Part shown: positions 9,955-19,734 of the stretch, piece by piece | How the letters are laid out: each line of letters starts with the position of its first letter | Position numbering within the stretch: the first letter of the stretch is position 1 | Assembly: GCF_040581405.1 (NCBI RefSeq) | Contig: NZ_CP137157.1 | Span: forward strand, 810,001-874,000 | Direction of reading: 5' to 3' | Length of the DNA: 64,000 nt | Origin: Komagataeibacter sucrofermentans DSM 15973 | Lineage (GTDB): Bacteria; Pseudomonadota; Alphaproteobacteria; Acetobacterales; Acetobacteraceae | Notes under the pieces: generated by a model | Database searches by the model: none | Told to the model about the DNA's origin: nothing | Seen by the model: only the letters and a program-made list of their open reading frames with translations | Program-made: the position numbers and the translations under genes

Positions 9955-10269
9955 ATGAAGCTGAAGATTGTGGAAAAACTGCCCGCCCGCCTCGGGCTGC
10001 TGGCATGTGGGCTGGTGGTGCTTGGTGGCTGCACGGCCGAGATCGGGCGCAAGCCGTTCGAGAGTGACGTAAAATGCCTGCGCGAGCAGTTGGGCACCAC
10101 CATGCAGCTCAGCTTTCCCATCGCGGCGAATACCTGCCAGCGCATGAGCGACCACAACTTCATCTTCGGTTCCAAGAAGAAGAAGGCCCAGCCGCTGCCG
10201 CTCAACCTGCGTGGGGCGCCCGACCTGCAGAAGATGGCCGATGAATACGGCTACAGCTACACAAAATAG
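9955..10269 (+). CDS. Small putative lipoprotein, unknown function
   Basis: A 104-residue protein. The N-terminus has positive charges, a hydrophobic stretch (LGLLACGLVVLGG) and a lipobox LGGC, so it is probably lipidated and held in a membrane. The mature part contains two Cys and a basic KKKKAQPLPLNLRG segment. The ATG at 9955 was chosen because it gives a proper lipoprotein signal; the frame is open further upstream without a signal-like sequence. I do not recognise a domain. It stands alone between divergent and convergent neighbours. Confidence 0.72.
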   Translation: MKLKIVEKLPARLGLLACGLVVLGGCTAEIGRKPFESDVKCLREQLGTTMQLSFPIAANTCQRMSDHNFIFGSKKKKAQPLPLNLRGAPDLQKMADEYGYSYTK

Positions 10270-10360
10270 CGTGTCCGCCCGATAGGGGAACTCTGCCCGC
10301 CCCGCCGCGTAACGCCTGCGTTCCGCCCTGGCAGGTATTGCCCGCCGGGACGGGGTAGCT

Positions 10361-10921
10361 TCAGTTTTCGAGTTCGGTATCCCAGTACAGATAGTCGCGC
10401 CAGCTTTCATGCAGGTAGTTGGGGGGGAAGGCGCGGCCATTTTCCTGCAACCTGCGGCTTGAGGGCCGCGCGGGCGTGCGGGCAGGATACATGCGGATCT
10501 GGTGCGGCATGTAAGACCCCTTGATGAGGTTGCACGGGCCGCAGGCGGTCACCACGTTCTCCCAACTCGTTCTGCCCCCCTTGCTGCGGGGAATGACGTG
10601 GTCGAATGTCAGTTCCTGCGTGGGGAAGCGGGTGTTGCAGTACTGGCAGGAAAAATTGTCGCGCAGGAAGACATTGAACCGCGTGAAGGCAGGCTTGCGG
10701 GCGGTGGGGATATAGTCTTTCAGCGCAATCACGCTGGGCAGGCGCAGGCTCTGGGTGGGGGAGTGGACGACCGTGTCATATTCGCTCAACACCGATACGC
10801 GGTCGAGCCACACGGCACGGATGGCATCCTGCCATGACCACAGCGAAAGCGGAAAATAGGAGAGCGGCCTGAAATCCGCATTCAGGACGAGAGCTGGCAG
10901 GTATTGACTGTCACAGGGCAC
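10361..10921 (-). CDS. HNH endonuclease family protein
   Basis: About 186 residues. It opens with the conserved LPALVLNADFRPLSYFPLS segment seen in a widespread alphaproteobacterial HNH family. The nuclease core has two Cys pairs, CQYCNTRF and ACGPCN, around the FDHVIPRSKGG motif, consistent with a zinc-bound HNH fold. The biological target is not established for this family; it is usually solitary and chromosomal rather than part of a phage or restriction system. The GTG at 10921 is chosen because AGGA lies 9 bases upstream; a GTG at 10951 has no such site. Confidence 0.82.
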   Translation of the reverse strand: MPCDSQYLPALVLNADFRPLSYFPLSLWSWQDAIRAVWLDRVSVLSEYDTVVHSPTQSLRLPSVIALKDYIPTARKPAFTRFNVFLRDNFSCQYCNTRFPTQELTFDHVIPRSKGGRTSWENVVTACGPCNLIKGSYMPHQIRMYPARTPARPSSRRLQENGRAFPPNYLHESWRDYLYWDTELEN

Positions 10922-11144
10922 GGACGCATTCCTTTCCGAATGCCGCCGCACAAAGTTCAGGCGTACTCTGTTCCGAAGCGAACGCCTTATGGATGTGCGT
11001 CGTCGTCAGGTAACTGTCGAATCTATTGCAGACCCCGCATAGCGTGGCAACCCCATGCCCGCGCGGCCGCAGGAGTTGATCCATCAACGCAGCAGGGCAG
11101 GGTGTTGGCGCAATTTTTCGCCACAACCCTGATTTGACTTGATA

Positions 11145-12023
11145 ATGGCTAAAATAACCCGTTTTGCGCCCAGCCCCACGGGGCACCTGCATCTGGGGCA
11201 TGTGGCCTCGGTGCTGCACGCCTGGCGCGCGGCCATGGAGTCGGGGGGGCGCTTCATCCTGCGGGTGGAGGATATCGACACCACGCGCTGCCGGCCCCAG
11301 TTCATTGCCGATCTGTATGCCGACCTCGCCTGGCTCGGCCTGTCATGGCCGCAGCCGGTGCGCCGACAGTCAGGGCATATGCCTGAATATCGCGCCGTGC
11401 TTGACCATCTGGCGGCGCATGGCCTGCTCTATCCGTGCTTCTGCACCCGGCGCGATATTGCCGAGGCCGCGGGCGCCCCCCACCACGCGCCCGATGGGGC
11501 CCTGATCTATCCCGGCACCTGCCGCCACATGGATCCCGGCCTGCGGGCGGCGAAACTTGCGGCGGGCACCCCACACGCCCTGCGGCTTGACATGGCGCGC
11601 GCCCTGCAATGGCCGGGCGCCGCCACGCTGACATGGCACGAAATGGGCGAAGGCCCGCAGCCCGCCTGTGCCGCGGCATTTGGCGATGTGGTGCTGGCGC
11701 GCCGGGATGTGCCCGCCTCCTATCATCTATGCGTCACCCATGATGATGCCCTGCAGGGCATTACCCTTGTCACGCGCGGGGCGGACCTGCGGCCCGCAAC
11801 CGGCCTGCACCGGCTGTTGCAGCACATCATGGGCTGGCCCGCGCCGCGCTACAGCCACCATGCGCTGCTGTGCGATGCGGGGGGCAGGCGGCTGGCCAAG
11901 CGCGATGGCGCGCCCTCCATCCGCGCCATGCGCGCCGCGGGCATGACGCCACGGCAGGTCTGCGCGGCGGCAGGTCAGGGCGACGGCATATCTGCTGTTT
12001 CCTCCGGCCCGGCTTCGCTTTAG
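11145..12023 (+). CDS. gluQ: Glutamyl-Q tRNA(Asp) synthetase
   Basis: A 292-residue paralogue of glutamyl-tRNA synthetase lacking the anticodon-binding domain. It attaches glutamate to queuosine in tRNA-Asp. The class I HIGH motif appears as HLHLGH in RFAPSPTGHLHLGHVAS and the KMSKS counterpart as RLAKRDG. The zinc site of this family is visible as PCFCTRR followed by YPGTCR. It is truncated after the catalytic core at the length expected for GluQ. The ATG at 11145 was preferred to a TTG six bases earlier. No queuosine biosynthesis gene is nearby. Confidence 0.93.
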   Translation: MAKITRFAPSPTGHLHLGHVASVLHAWRAAMESGGRFILRVEDIDTTRCRPQFIADLYADLAWLGLSWPQPVRRQSGHMPEYRAVLDHLAAHGLLYPCFCTRRDIAEAAGAPHHAPDGALIYPGTCRHMDPGLRAAKLAAGTPHALRLDMARALQWPGAATLTWHEMGEGPQPACAAAFGDVVLARRDVPASYHLCVTHDDALQGITLVTRGADLRPATGLHRLLQHIMGWPAPRYSHHALLCDAGGRRLAKRDGAPSIRAMRAAGMTPRQVCAAAGQGDGISAVSSGPASL

Positions 12024-12075
12024 GCTGGCCTTCCGTTTCCCGGTAGCAGGCCGGGTGTGTTGTCCCACTACTTGA

Positions 12076-13293
<1,218 letters not shown>

Positions 13294-13300
13294 GGAACGG

Positions 13301-14533
13301 ATGGCCATGAACAGGAATGAAGGGCTTGCCCATCCGCTGTTTGCGCAGCGGATGGAGCGCCTGAGAGTGCCCGCCACCATCGCCATGGCGCAGCGCGCGC
13401 GTGAACTGCGCGCGAAGGGGGAGAAAGTGCTCTCGCTGGCCCTGGGCGAGCCAGACTTCGCAACGCCCCCCGCCGTGATCGAGGCGGCGCATCGCGCAGC
13501 GCTGGACGGGCAGACCAAATACCCCCCCGTTGACGGTACGCCCGCGCTCAAGGCCGCGATCGCGCGCAAATTCGCGCGCGAGAACGGGCTGGACTACGCG
13601 CCGGGCGAGATCATGGTCTCGAACGGGGGCAAGCAGGTCATCTTCAATGCGTTCATGGCCACCGTGCAGCCGGGCGATGAAGTGGTCATTCCGCGCCCGT
13701 ACTGGGTCAGCTACCCGCTGATTGTGGAGATGTTTGGCGGCACGCCGGTTTATGCCGACTGCCATGAGGTCGATGATTTCCGTCTCCGGCCCGAGGTGCT
13801 CGAGGCCGCGATCACGCCACGCACCAAATGGCTGGTCCTCAACTTCCCCAACAACCCCACCGGCGGCACCATGGGGCAGGCGGATCTTGCAGCCGTGGCC
13901 GAGGTGCTGCGCCGCTACCCGCATGTGCATGTGCTCTCCGACGAGATATACGAGCACCTGCTCTATGACGGGCTGCGTCATGCTTCGCTCGCCGCCGTCG
14001 CCCCCGACCTCAAGGGCCGTATCCTGACCCTGAATGGCGTGTCGAAAGCCTATGCCATGACCGGCTGGCGAGTGGGTTACGTGGGCGGCCCCACGCCACT
14101 CATCCGCGCCATGACCGCCATACAGGGCAGCGCCACTTCGGGCATCTGTTCCATCAGCCAGGCTGCTGCTGCCGCCGCCCTTGACGGGCCGCCCGACATT
14201 ATTGCGCAGATGTGCGCGGTCTATGCCCGCCGGCGCGAGATGGTGGTGTCAACCCTGCGCGCCATTCCCGGCCTGACCTGCGCCATGCCGCACGGGGCAT
14301 TTTATGCCTATCCCGGCATTGCAGGCTGCATCGGGCGCAGGACAGCGGGTGGCCGGATGCTCAACACGGACGAGGATTTCGCCATCGCCCTGCTTGCCGA
14401 GCAGCATGTGGCCGTGGTGCATGGCTCGGCCTTCGGGCAGGGGCCTTACCTGCGCCTGTCCTATGCCACGAGTGACGACATTCTTACGGAATGCTGCACG
14501 CGCCTTGCGCGGTTTGTCGATGGGCTCTCCTGA
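13301..14533 (+). CDS. Second class I aminotransferase, paralogue of the preceding gene
   Basis: A 410-residue PLP enzyme with Lys249 in [21 protein letters not shown] and LALGEPDFATP. It is similar along its whole length to the upstream aspartate aminotransferase but differs in loops such as RPYWVSYPLIVEMFGG. AAGGAACGG immediately upstream supports the ATG at 13301. The two genes are 7 bases apart and presumably co-transcribed, with a terminator after this one. Substrate is uncertain: aspartate, or another amino acid after divergence. Confidence 0.88.
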   Translation: MAMNRNEGLAHPLFAQRMERLRVPATIAMAQRARELRAKGEKVLSLALGEPDFATPPAVIEAAHRAALDGQTKYPPVDGTPALKAAIARKFARENGLDYAPGEIMVSNGGKQVIFNAFMATVQPGDEVVIPRPYWVSYPLIVEMFGGTPVYADCHEVDDFRLRPEVLEAAITPRTKWLVLNFPNNPTGGTMGQADLAAVAEVLRRYPHVHVLSDEIYEHLLYDGLRHASLAAVAPDLKGRILTLNGVSKAYAMTGWRVGYVGGPTPLIRAMTAIQGSATSGICSISQAAAAAALDGPPDIIAQMCAVYARRREMVVSTLRAIPGLTCAMPHGAFYAYPGIAGCIGRRTAGGRMLNTDEDFAIALLAEQHVAVVHGSAFGQGPYLRLSYATSDDILTECCTRLARFVDGLS

Positions 14534-14557
14534 CAGCAGACTGGTCAAAGAAGCCGG

Positions 14558-14594
14558 ATGCCGCCCTGTTTTGAACAGAGGCGGCATTTTTTTT
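14558..14594 (+). terminator. Intrinsic terminator after the aminotransferase pair
   Basis: ATGCCGCC (14558-14565) pairs with GGCGGCAT (14580-14587), with an inner CTGTT/AACAG stem, followed by eight T. Strong and probably sole terminator of the two-gene unit. Confidence 0.85.
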
Positions 14595-14604
14595 GCAGCA
14601 TCTT

Positions 14605-15093
14605 TCAGTCAGGATCGGGCGAGGGCGGGTTGAGCAGGAAAACCCCCTCGGTCAGGATGGCGGGCAGGAGCGGCGTGGCCAGCGGCAGGCCGGAAAGCAC
14701 GATCGCCCCTGCCGAGGCGGCACAGGCCCCCACGTAGCCGGTGCGGCCGCCCAGACGCTCGGCAATGACAAACAGAAAGACCGCCACGAGTTCCAGCACC
14801 GCCGCCCCGCCAAGCCGCAGTGGGTGCAACTGCGTCTGGAGCCCCATGTCCGCCAGCAGGCGCAAAAGTGTGGGCGACTGCTCCTGCGTGCCGCCGCCTA
14901 ACCCGAACATGAAAGAAAAGGGCAGGATCAGCACGCCGAGTATGTCGCGCAGCAGGTTGATCAACCCGCTGACCAGCGGCAACAGCACCATGATGGCGAG
15001 GCTCATGCTGGTGCAGGTGGCGACAATGATCAGTCCGACCTGTCTCTGCCGGGCCGCAGGGTTGCGCGGGGGCTCATCGGGTTCCATGGGCAC
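14605..15093 (-). CDS. Integral membrane protein of unknown function
   Basis: A 162-residue protein with about three to four hydrophobic segments: VGLIIVATCTSMSLAIMVLL, a segment around LGVLILPFSFMFGLGG, one around LELVAVFLFVIAE and a weaker one near the C-terminus. A charged Pro-rich tail ends in SPDPD. No known domain is recognised. It starts 18 bases after a gene for a coiled-coil protein and is likely translated from the same transcript. The start could also be six bases later (MEPDEPP). Confidence 0.7.
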   Translation of the reverse strand: MPMEPDEPPRNPAARQRQVGLIIVATCTSMSLAIMVLLPLVSGLINLLRDILGVLILPFSFMFGLGGGTQEQSPTLLRLLADMGLQTQLHPLRLGGAAVLELVAVFLFVIAERLGGRTGYVGACAASAGAIVLSGLPLATPLLPAILTEGVFLLNPPSPDPD

Positions 15094-15111
15094 GGCGGCT
15101 TGCGGCTGGCG

Positions 15112-15765
15112 TTACCACCACTTTACGGGTTCGGGTTCATTGGGGTCAGCCGCGTCGTCGCCCGTCTGGGGAGGGGCAGCCGGTACGATCCGGTTTTCCG
15201 TCACGCGGTTTCTGGCCTTGTGTCGGCTGGCTTCCTCGCGCAGGCGGTCGGCTTCTTCGCGCGCGGCATAGAGTTCGGCGCGCAGGCTCAGTATTTCGGC
15301 ATCACGTTCGGCAAGTTTTGTCTTGTGCTCGGCGGCGATGACATCGGCATGGCCAATGCGGGTGGTCAGGGAGCGGATCTGCGCCTGCGCTTCGGAAAGG
15401 CGGAGTTCGGCTTCCTCGCGCAGCTTCTGCTCGAACTGGATCTTGTGGCGCAGCTGCTCCGTCTCGCCCCGGTCTTCAGGCTGGGCGTGCAGCACGCGCG
15501 GCGAAGCGCGGCCGGTGGTCAGCGAATGATGTTCGACACGCACATCGCCATCCTGCACGAATTTGCGGCGGCGCTGGGTGGGGTCGGCCTGGCGCACGGG
15601 GCGCGCCTTGGCCTGTGGGGCCTTGGTGGGCGTGCCGGAGCTGCGCGGCTTGCCCTTGCCCAGGCGCTCGAGCGCCTGGCGGAAGGCGGTTTCATTGACT
15701 TCGTCGCGTTGGGGGCTCTGGTCTTCTTCCTTCGGGAAGGAAAGAAAATCGTTATAAGATGACAC
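15112..15765 (-). CDS. Coiled-coil protein of unknown function
   Basis: A 217-residue soluble protein. Residues about 100-185 are a heptad-rich, charged helix with segments such as EQKLREEAELRLSEAQAQI and EEADRLREEASRHK, which predicts a long coiled coil. The N-terminal third is basic and Pro/Ala-rich (KGKPRSSGTPTKAPQAKARP), and the tail is acidic, ending EPVKWW. No enzyme motif is visible. It is the first gene of a pair with the membrane protein downstream, so the two may work together at the membrane, but this is only inference from context. Confidence 0.72.
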   Translation of the reverse strand: MSSYNDFLSFPKEEDQSPQRDEVNETAFRQALERLGKGKPRSSGTPTKAPQAKARPVRQADPTQRRRKFVQDGDVRVEHHSLTTGRASPRVLHAQPEDRGETEQLRHKIQFEQKLREEAELRLSEAQAQIRSLTTRIGHADVIAAEHKTKLAERDAEILSLRAELYAAREEADRLREEASRHKARNRVTENRIVPAAPPQTGDDAADPNEPEPVKWW

Positions 15766-16169
15766 AGCAGAACTCTCGATAACTCAATGCACCATGCGAG
15801 ATGTTGAACGGGCCATTTTTAGGAAATTATTCCTCTGGCCGGGATGCCGATGGTGTCTGTTTTTCAGTGATTGATTGATTATATAATGCCTTTTGGGCGG
15901 TCTGCGCAAGAGGTATGAAGGTAAATATAATAATGAATGACATAATTATTATGTCATAATATTTTTAACAAAATTCCAATAAATTAAACAGGGTAAAGGA
16001 TATAAATCGATAATATTATTTCAGTTTCAAACAAAAAATACAGCATCATTCATAATGGAATTCGCTGTATTGGCGCCAGCGCACGGTAGCCGTCACTTGC
16101 ATTCTGGGGGGGAGTTGGGCCAGATAACGCGCGATAATGTCTTTTCCGTAATATCCGGCAGGATACAGA
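15766..16169. other. AT-rich intergenic region (404 bp) between divergent genes
   Basis: It separates the coiled-coil gene (minus) from gluconokinase (plus). Bases about 15880-16040 are strikingly AT-rich compared with the genome. It contains a perfect palindrome at 15937-15957. No gene is visible. It likely holds promoters in both directions. Confidence 0.55.
15937..15957. promoter_or_regulatory. Palindrome, possible operator
   Basis: ATGACATAA (15937-15945) and TTATGTCAT (15949-15957) are perfect inverted 9-base arms around TTA, in an AT-rich intergenic region. The shape suits a dimeric regulator. Which one, and for which gene, cannot be told. Confidence 0.4.
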
Positions 16170-16745
16170 ATGTGTGACAATGGGCAAAATGCCGTTGCGG
16201 TCTCTCTCTCTCGCAGGCTCGGGCAGGCGGCGCGCCCGCGCGTGCTGGTGGTGATGGGGGTATCAGGGTGTGGCAAGAGCACCGTGGCCCAGCTTATGGC
16301 CGCGCGCATGGGCTGGCCTGTCATTGAAGGCGACGACCTGCATCCGCCCGCCAATATCGCGCGCATGAGCAACGGCATTCCCCTGACCGATGAGGATCGC
16401 GCCCCCTGGCTCGACCGCATTGCCGCCGAGATACAGGCCTGGCGTGACCAGGGGCAGTGCGGCATCGTGACCTGTTCATCGCTGCGGCGCGCCTATCGTG
16501 AGCGGATCAGCAATGGCCATGCAGAAGTATGCTTTGTCTACCTCAAGGGCAGCAGGGAAGATATTGCCCCGCGCCTGCGCCAGCGCACGGGGCATTTCAT
16601 GCCGGTTGGCATGCTCGACAGCCAGTTCGCCACGCTGGAAGAACCCGACATGCACCATGAGGTGGTCATGGTGCTCGATGTCAACGCCCCGCAGGCCCAT
16701 CTGGCCGAGCAGGCATGCCTTCATCTGGACCGCCTGCCGGGCTGA
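16170..16745 (+). CDS. gntK: Gluconokinase
   Basis: A 191-residue P-loop kinase that phosphorylates D-gluconate to 6-phosphogluconate, feeding the pentose phosphate pathway. This matters in acetic acid bacteria, which oxidise glucose to gluconate. The Walker A motif is GVSGCGKST (residues 30-38), followed by EGDDLHPPANIARMSNGIPL and TCSSLRRAYRERI, both typical of the family. AGGA lies 7 bases ahead of the ATG. No gluconate transporter or regulator is adjacent. The convergent gene begins its stop 7 bases after this stop. Confidence 0.94.
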   Translation: MCDNGQNAVAVSLSRRLGQAARPRVLVVMGVSGCGKSTVAQLMAARMGWPVIEGDDLHPPANIARMSNGIPLTDEDRAPWLDRIAAEIQAWRDQGQCGIVTCSSLRRAYRERISNGHAEVCFVYLKGSREDIAPRLRQRTGHFMPVGMLDSQFATLEEPDMHHEVVMVLDVNAPQAHLAEQACLHLDRLPG

Positions 16746-16751
16746 AAGCCC

Positions 16752-17324
16752 TCATTCCGCCGTGGGTGGCGGAGAGGCCGGAGTCCATGTCAGGTCACCG
16801 GCCCCGTTATCATTGAGGTGACGCCCGAGTACGAACAGGTAATCGGACAGGCGGTTCATGCAGGCGGGAATATCGGGGCCGATGTTTTCGCTGCGCGCCA
16901 GCGTGGCCAGCCGTCGCTCCGCCCGCCGCACCACGGTGCGCGCCAGATGGGCGTGGGCCGCGGCCATCGTGCCGCCGGGCAGGACGAAGCTGGCCAGCGG
17001 CGGAATATGCGCGCGCAGGTGCTCCACCTCGTCTTCCATGGCCTTGACCGCTACGGCCCCCTGCGCCAGCGCGCGGGGCGGATTGGCGGGCATGCACACC
17101 ACGCCGCCAATATCGAACAGAAGCCCCTGCAGCCAGGCAATGAAACGGGCGTTCCGGCCCGCAGGCAGGGTCGCGCGCAGCAGGCCGATCACAGCATTGG
17201 CTTCATCAAGGGCGCCAAGGGCCTCGATGCGCACCGAGTCCTTGGCCACGCGCGTGCCATTGCCCAGCGCGGTCTGTCCGGTGTCGCCGCCACGGGTCAC
17301 GACCCGGTCGATGCGAATGCTCAT
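16752..17324 (-). CDS. Cob(I)alamin adenosyltransferase, PduO type
   Basis: A 190-residue ATP:corrinoid adenosyltransferase that makes coenzyme B12 or its precursor. The family signatures are visible: [14 protein letters not shown] with [17 protein letters not shown] at the N-terminus, LFDIGGVVC, and the C-terminal RRAERR followed by [16 protein letters not shown]. It is convergent with gntK and not in a cobalamin operon. The hpnR product in this window is a B12-type radical SAM enzyme, so corrinoid handling is relevant to this organism, though HpnR would need a methylating corrinoid rather than the adenosyl form. Confidence 0.92.
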   Translation of the reverse strand: MSIRIDRVVTRGGDTGQTALGNGTRVAKDSVRIEALGALDEANAVIGLLRATLPAGRNARFIAWLQGLLFDIGGVVCMPANPPRALAQGAVAVKAMEDEVEHLRAHIPPLASFVLPGGTMAAAHAHLARTVVRRAERRLATLARSENIGPDIPACMNRLSDYLFVLGRHLNDNGAGDLTWTPASPPPTAE

Positions 17325-17420
17325 GGATTTATCCGTTTGTCATGAGGGAAGTAATGAAAGCGTTTTCAAGTAAAATGGCATTTATATATTTAATAAGTTC
17401 CAGAAAACATTTTGCAGATC

Positions 17421-17504
17421 AAAAGTTTCTAGCGAAGATTTTTTCAAAAAGCTTCAGATAAACGCTGCCTTTTTGGAAAAAGGCAGCACCTGAAAACGTT
17501 TATC
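17421..17504 (+). repeat. Dispersed two-hairpin intergenic repeat, copy 2 (forward)
   Basis: Starts AAAAGTTTCTAGCGAAG, with the AAGATTTTTTCAAAAAGCTTC hairpin region partly degraded at its left arm, then GCTGCC-T5-GG-A5-GGCAGC as the second hairpin, then ACCTGAAAACGTTTATC. It lies downstream of the DUF4142 gene and upstream of the adenosyltransferase gene. Confidence 0.8.
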
Positions 17505-17525
17505 AGTCATGGCAACGCGCAGTCT

Positions 17526-18095
17526 TCAGCGTGAAGGCTTGGCGGCACCCAGCTTCAGGGAATCGTTGAGCAGGGTCTGCAGCGTGTCCGCCGTGGTGGA
17601 GGCATAGGTCTTGAGTTCGGGGTCGGAGGCGGATTCCGCCTCGTTCTGGAACATGGCCAGCGCATCGCTTGCGGCCTGCGCCTGCAGGTCGAGGTAATCG
17701 CGCTCGAACTTGGCGCCGCTTTCAGTCTTGAGCTGGGCTGCGACGTCCTCCTCGTCCGGGCTCATGTCCTTGTGCAGGGTCAGCCCGTGCTTGAGCGCGA
17801 GGGCGGAGAGAGCAGCCTCGTTGGTGGTGTGCAGCCTGACCGATCGCGTGGCAAATTCCTGCACTTTCCGCCGTTTGGCCTCCGTTGTGGCCATTTTGGA
17901 GATGGTGATCTCGAATGCGTTCAGGGCCGACACGTTTTCAGAAAAGGTGGAATCGGATTCCGTCAGCGGCGGCAGGCTCGGCGCGGGTGCTGCCACAGGG
18001 GGCGCGGCGGGTGCAGTGGCAGGACGTGCCGCAAGGCCTGCTACGGGAAGAAGGCTGACAGACGCGCAAAGAAACCAGACGGCGTAATTTTTCAT
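17526..18095 (-). CDS. DUF4142 family periplasmic protein
   Basis: A 189-residue protein with a signal peptide (MKNYAVWFLCASVSLLPVAGLAA) and an Ala/Pro-rich linker, followed by a helical domain of the DUF4142 type (FSENVSALNAFEITISKMAT near residue 55, AQAASDALAMFQNEAESASD near residue 150). The fold is a ferritin-like four-helix bundle in related proteins; no biochemical role is established. A GGGAAG sequence upstream of the ATG supports the start. It is monocistronic. Confidence 0.82.
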   Translation of the reverse strand: MKNYAVWFLCASVSLLPVAGLAARPATAPAAPPVAAPAPSLPPLTESDSTFSENVSALNAFEITISKMATTEAKRRKVQEFATRSVRLHTTNEAALSALALKHGLTLHKDMSPDEEDVAAQLKTESGAKFERDYLDLQAQAASDALAMFQNEAESASDPELKTYASTTADTLQTLLNDSLKLGAAKPSR

Positions 18096-18403
18096 GCTTT
18101 CATCTTCCCAACGTGTAAAATTCAGGTGGTTTTACTGAATGCTCACCCGGTTTATCAGTTTTGGGTCGCCATACAAAGCCAGCGGGGCACAATAGTGGCC
18201 CATTATGGCGGGCAAATGTGATCGGGCAGAGCAAAGGAAAACTTTCCTAATCCTGAATCGGGGCATGCCGGGCGCAGTCATCTGGTCTGCTGGCCTGCAC
18301 CCGCCCTCACGCCGGGCTGGCCTATACGATGCGCCCATGCCGGGAGTAGGGTGTGCCCGCCCGCTTTGTGTGCGGGTTGTCACCCTGTTTGCGGATACCC
18401 TGA
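18096..18403. other. Intergenic region (308 bp) between divergent genes
   Basis: It separates the DUF4142 gene (minus) and the DUF423 gene (plus) and should hold both promoters. I see no gene, tRNA or repeat copy in it. Confidence 0.5.
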
Positions 18404-18781
18404 ATGCCTACTGTTGTCCGGTTCCTGTTGTGTTTTGCGGCGCTGGCCGCGTTCTGTGCCGTTATGGGCGGGGCGCTGACCGCCCATCTGCCTGACCGTT
18501 TCTTTGCCGAGGGCGGGCGTGACATGGCCCGGCAGGCCATACAGATGCAGATGTGGCACGCACTGGCCATGATCGGCATTGCGGTGCTGATGATCCAGCA
18601 GGGGTGCCGCACGCTCATTTCCCTTTCCGGCTGCCTCATGGCGGCGGGTACCGTCCTGTTCAGCGTGGGCGTGGCGCTCACGGCGTTCTGGGGCATCCAT
18701 CCCGGTCCGGTAGCGCCAACGGGGGGCAGCATCCTGATGGGGGCGTGGCTTTTGCTGGCGGTGGGGGTCATGCGCGCATGA
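18404..18781 (+). CDS. DUF423 family small membrane protein
   Basis: A 125-residue protein with four predicted membrane helices (LLCFAALAAFCAVMGGALTA, MWHALAMIGIAVLMI, LMAAGTVLFSVGVALTAFW and the C-terminal LMGAWLLLAVGVM). The family (E. coli YgdD) has no known function. The internal sequences GGALTAHL, and TPxGGS-like TGGSILMGAW near the end, are characteristic. Its stop overlaps the start of the RlmM-like gene by four bases (ATGA), and in Gammaproteobacteria ygdD also neighbours rlmM, which supports both assignments. Confidence 0.88.
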   Translation: MPTVVRFLLCFAALAAFCAVMGGALTAHLPDRFFAEGGRDMARQAIQMQMWHALAMIGIAVLMIQQGCRTLISLSGCLMAAGTVLFSVGVALTAFWGIHPGPVAPTGGSILMGAWLLLAVGVMRA

Positions 18782-19734
18782 ACACGCAGCCTGAATTACA
18801 CACGCAGCCCGCGTGGCCCGTGCGCAGCGCCTATCTGGCCGCACCCGGCTTTGAGGATGTTCTGGAGCAGGAACTTGCGCGTAAGGGGGCAGGGGAGTTG
18901 TGCTGGCATGGACGGCTGGCGCTGTCAGCCCGGCCGCCCGTGGCCAGCCTGTGGGCGATTGACATATGGGATACGCCGCAACTGCACGCGGTGCCCTCCA
19001 TCAAGGGTGCGGCGCGGATCATGCGCGGCCTGCAGCGCAACTGGGCCGGTTATGCCCCCGTGCTCCACCGCCGTAGCGCCCTGATTACCGATGCCCTGCC
19101 GCCGGTGCGGCCGAGGCCGGTCAGCTTTCCCGCCACCCCGCCCGATGCCCATCTGGGCGGCTGGACGCTGCTGGCCCCGGACCAGTTGCTGCTTTCGCCC
19201 ACCAAATCCTCGCCGTTCATCAATGGCGAGGTGGCGTTTGTCGAGAACCGTACCGACCCGCCTTCACGCGCCTACCTCAAGTTATGGGAGGCGCTGTTCC
19301 GCCTTGGCCGCTGGCCCGTGGCAGGCGAGACCTGCATCGACCTTGGGGCCTGCCCCGGTGGCTGGACATGGGTTGCAGCCAGCCAGGGCGCGCATGTCAC
19401 GGCCATTGACCGCGCACCTTTGGACGAAAGCGTGGCCGCCCTGCCCAACGTGACATGCCGCTATGAAAGCGCCTTCGGGCTGGACCCCGCCGCCTGCGCG
19501 CCGGTGGACTGGCTGTTCTCCGACATCATCGCCTATCCCACCCGCCTGCTTGCGCTGGCGCAGCGGTGGATTGCTTCAGGCCGGGCGGCACGAATTGTCA
19601 TGACCATCAAATTCCAGGGCGAGACCGACCACGACACGGCCGATGCCTTTGCCGCCATTCCCGGTGGGCGCGTGCTGCATCTGTGGCACAACAAGCATGA
19701 ACTCACTTTTTTCTGGGAGCGCTGCGGCGCATGA
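18778..19734 (+). CDS. rlmM: RlmM-like 23S rRNA ribose 2'-O-methyltransferase
   Basis: A 318-residue SAM-dependent methyltransferase. The C-terminal Rossmann domain has DLGACPGGWTWVA as SAM-binding motif I, SRAYLKLWEA upstream of it with the FtsJ-family Lys, DWLFSDIIAYP and KFQGE, the last carrying a catalytic-type Lys. The N-terminal part (SAYLAAPGFEDVLEQEL) resembles THUMP-type RlmM. The expected target is C2498 of 23S rRNA by analogy with E. coli. It overlaps the DUF423 gene by ATGA, so the start is fixed there. Its 3' end overlaps a convergent small gene by 32 bases. Confidence 0.86.
   Translation: MNTQPELHTQPAWPVRSAYLAAPGFEDVLEQELARKGAGELCWHGRLALSARPPVASLWAIDIWDTPQLHAVPSIKGAARIMRGLQRNWAGYAPVLHRRSALITDALPPVRPRPVSFPATPPDAHLGGWTLLAPDQLLLSPTKSSPFINGEVAFVENRTDPPSRAYLKLWEALFRLGRWPVAGETCIDLGACPGGWTWVAASQGAHVTAIDRAPLDESVAALPNVTCRYESAFGLDPAACAPVDWLFSDIIAYPTRLLALAQRWIASGRAARIVMTIKFQGETDHDTADAFAAIPGGRVLHLWHNKHELTFFWERCGA

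Noticed and set aside
18553-18777. Extended N-terminus of the RlmM-like protein inside the DUF423 gene
   Set aside because: The upstream part is an out-of-frame reading of DUF423; the ATGA overlap at 18778 gives the natural start.
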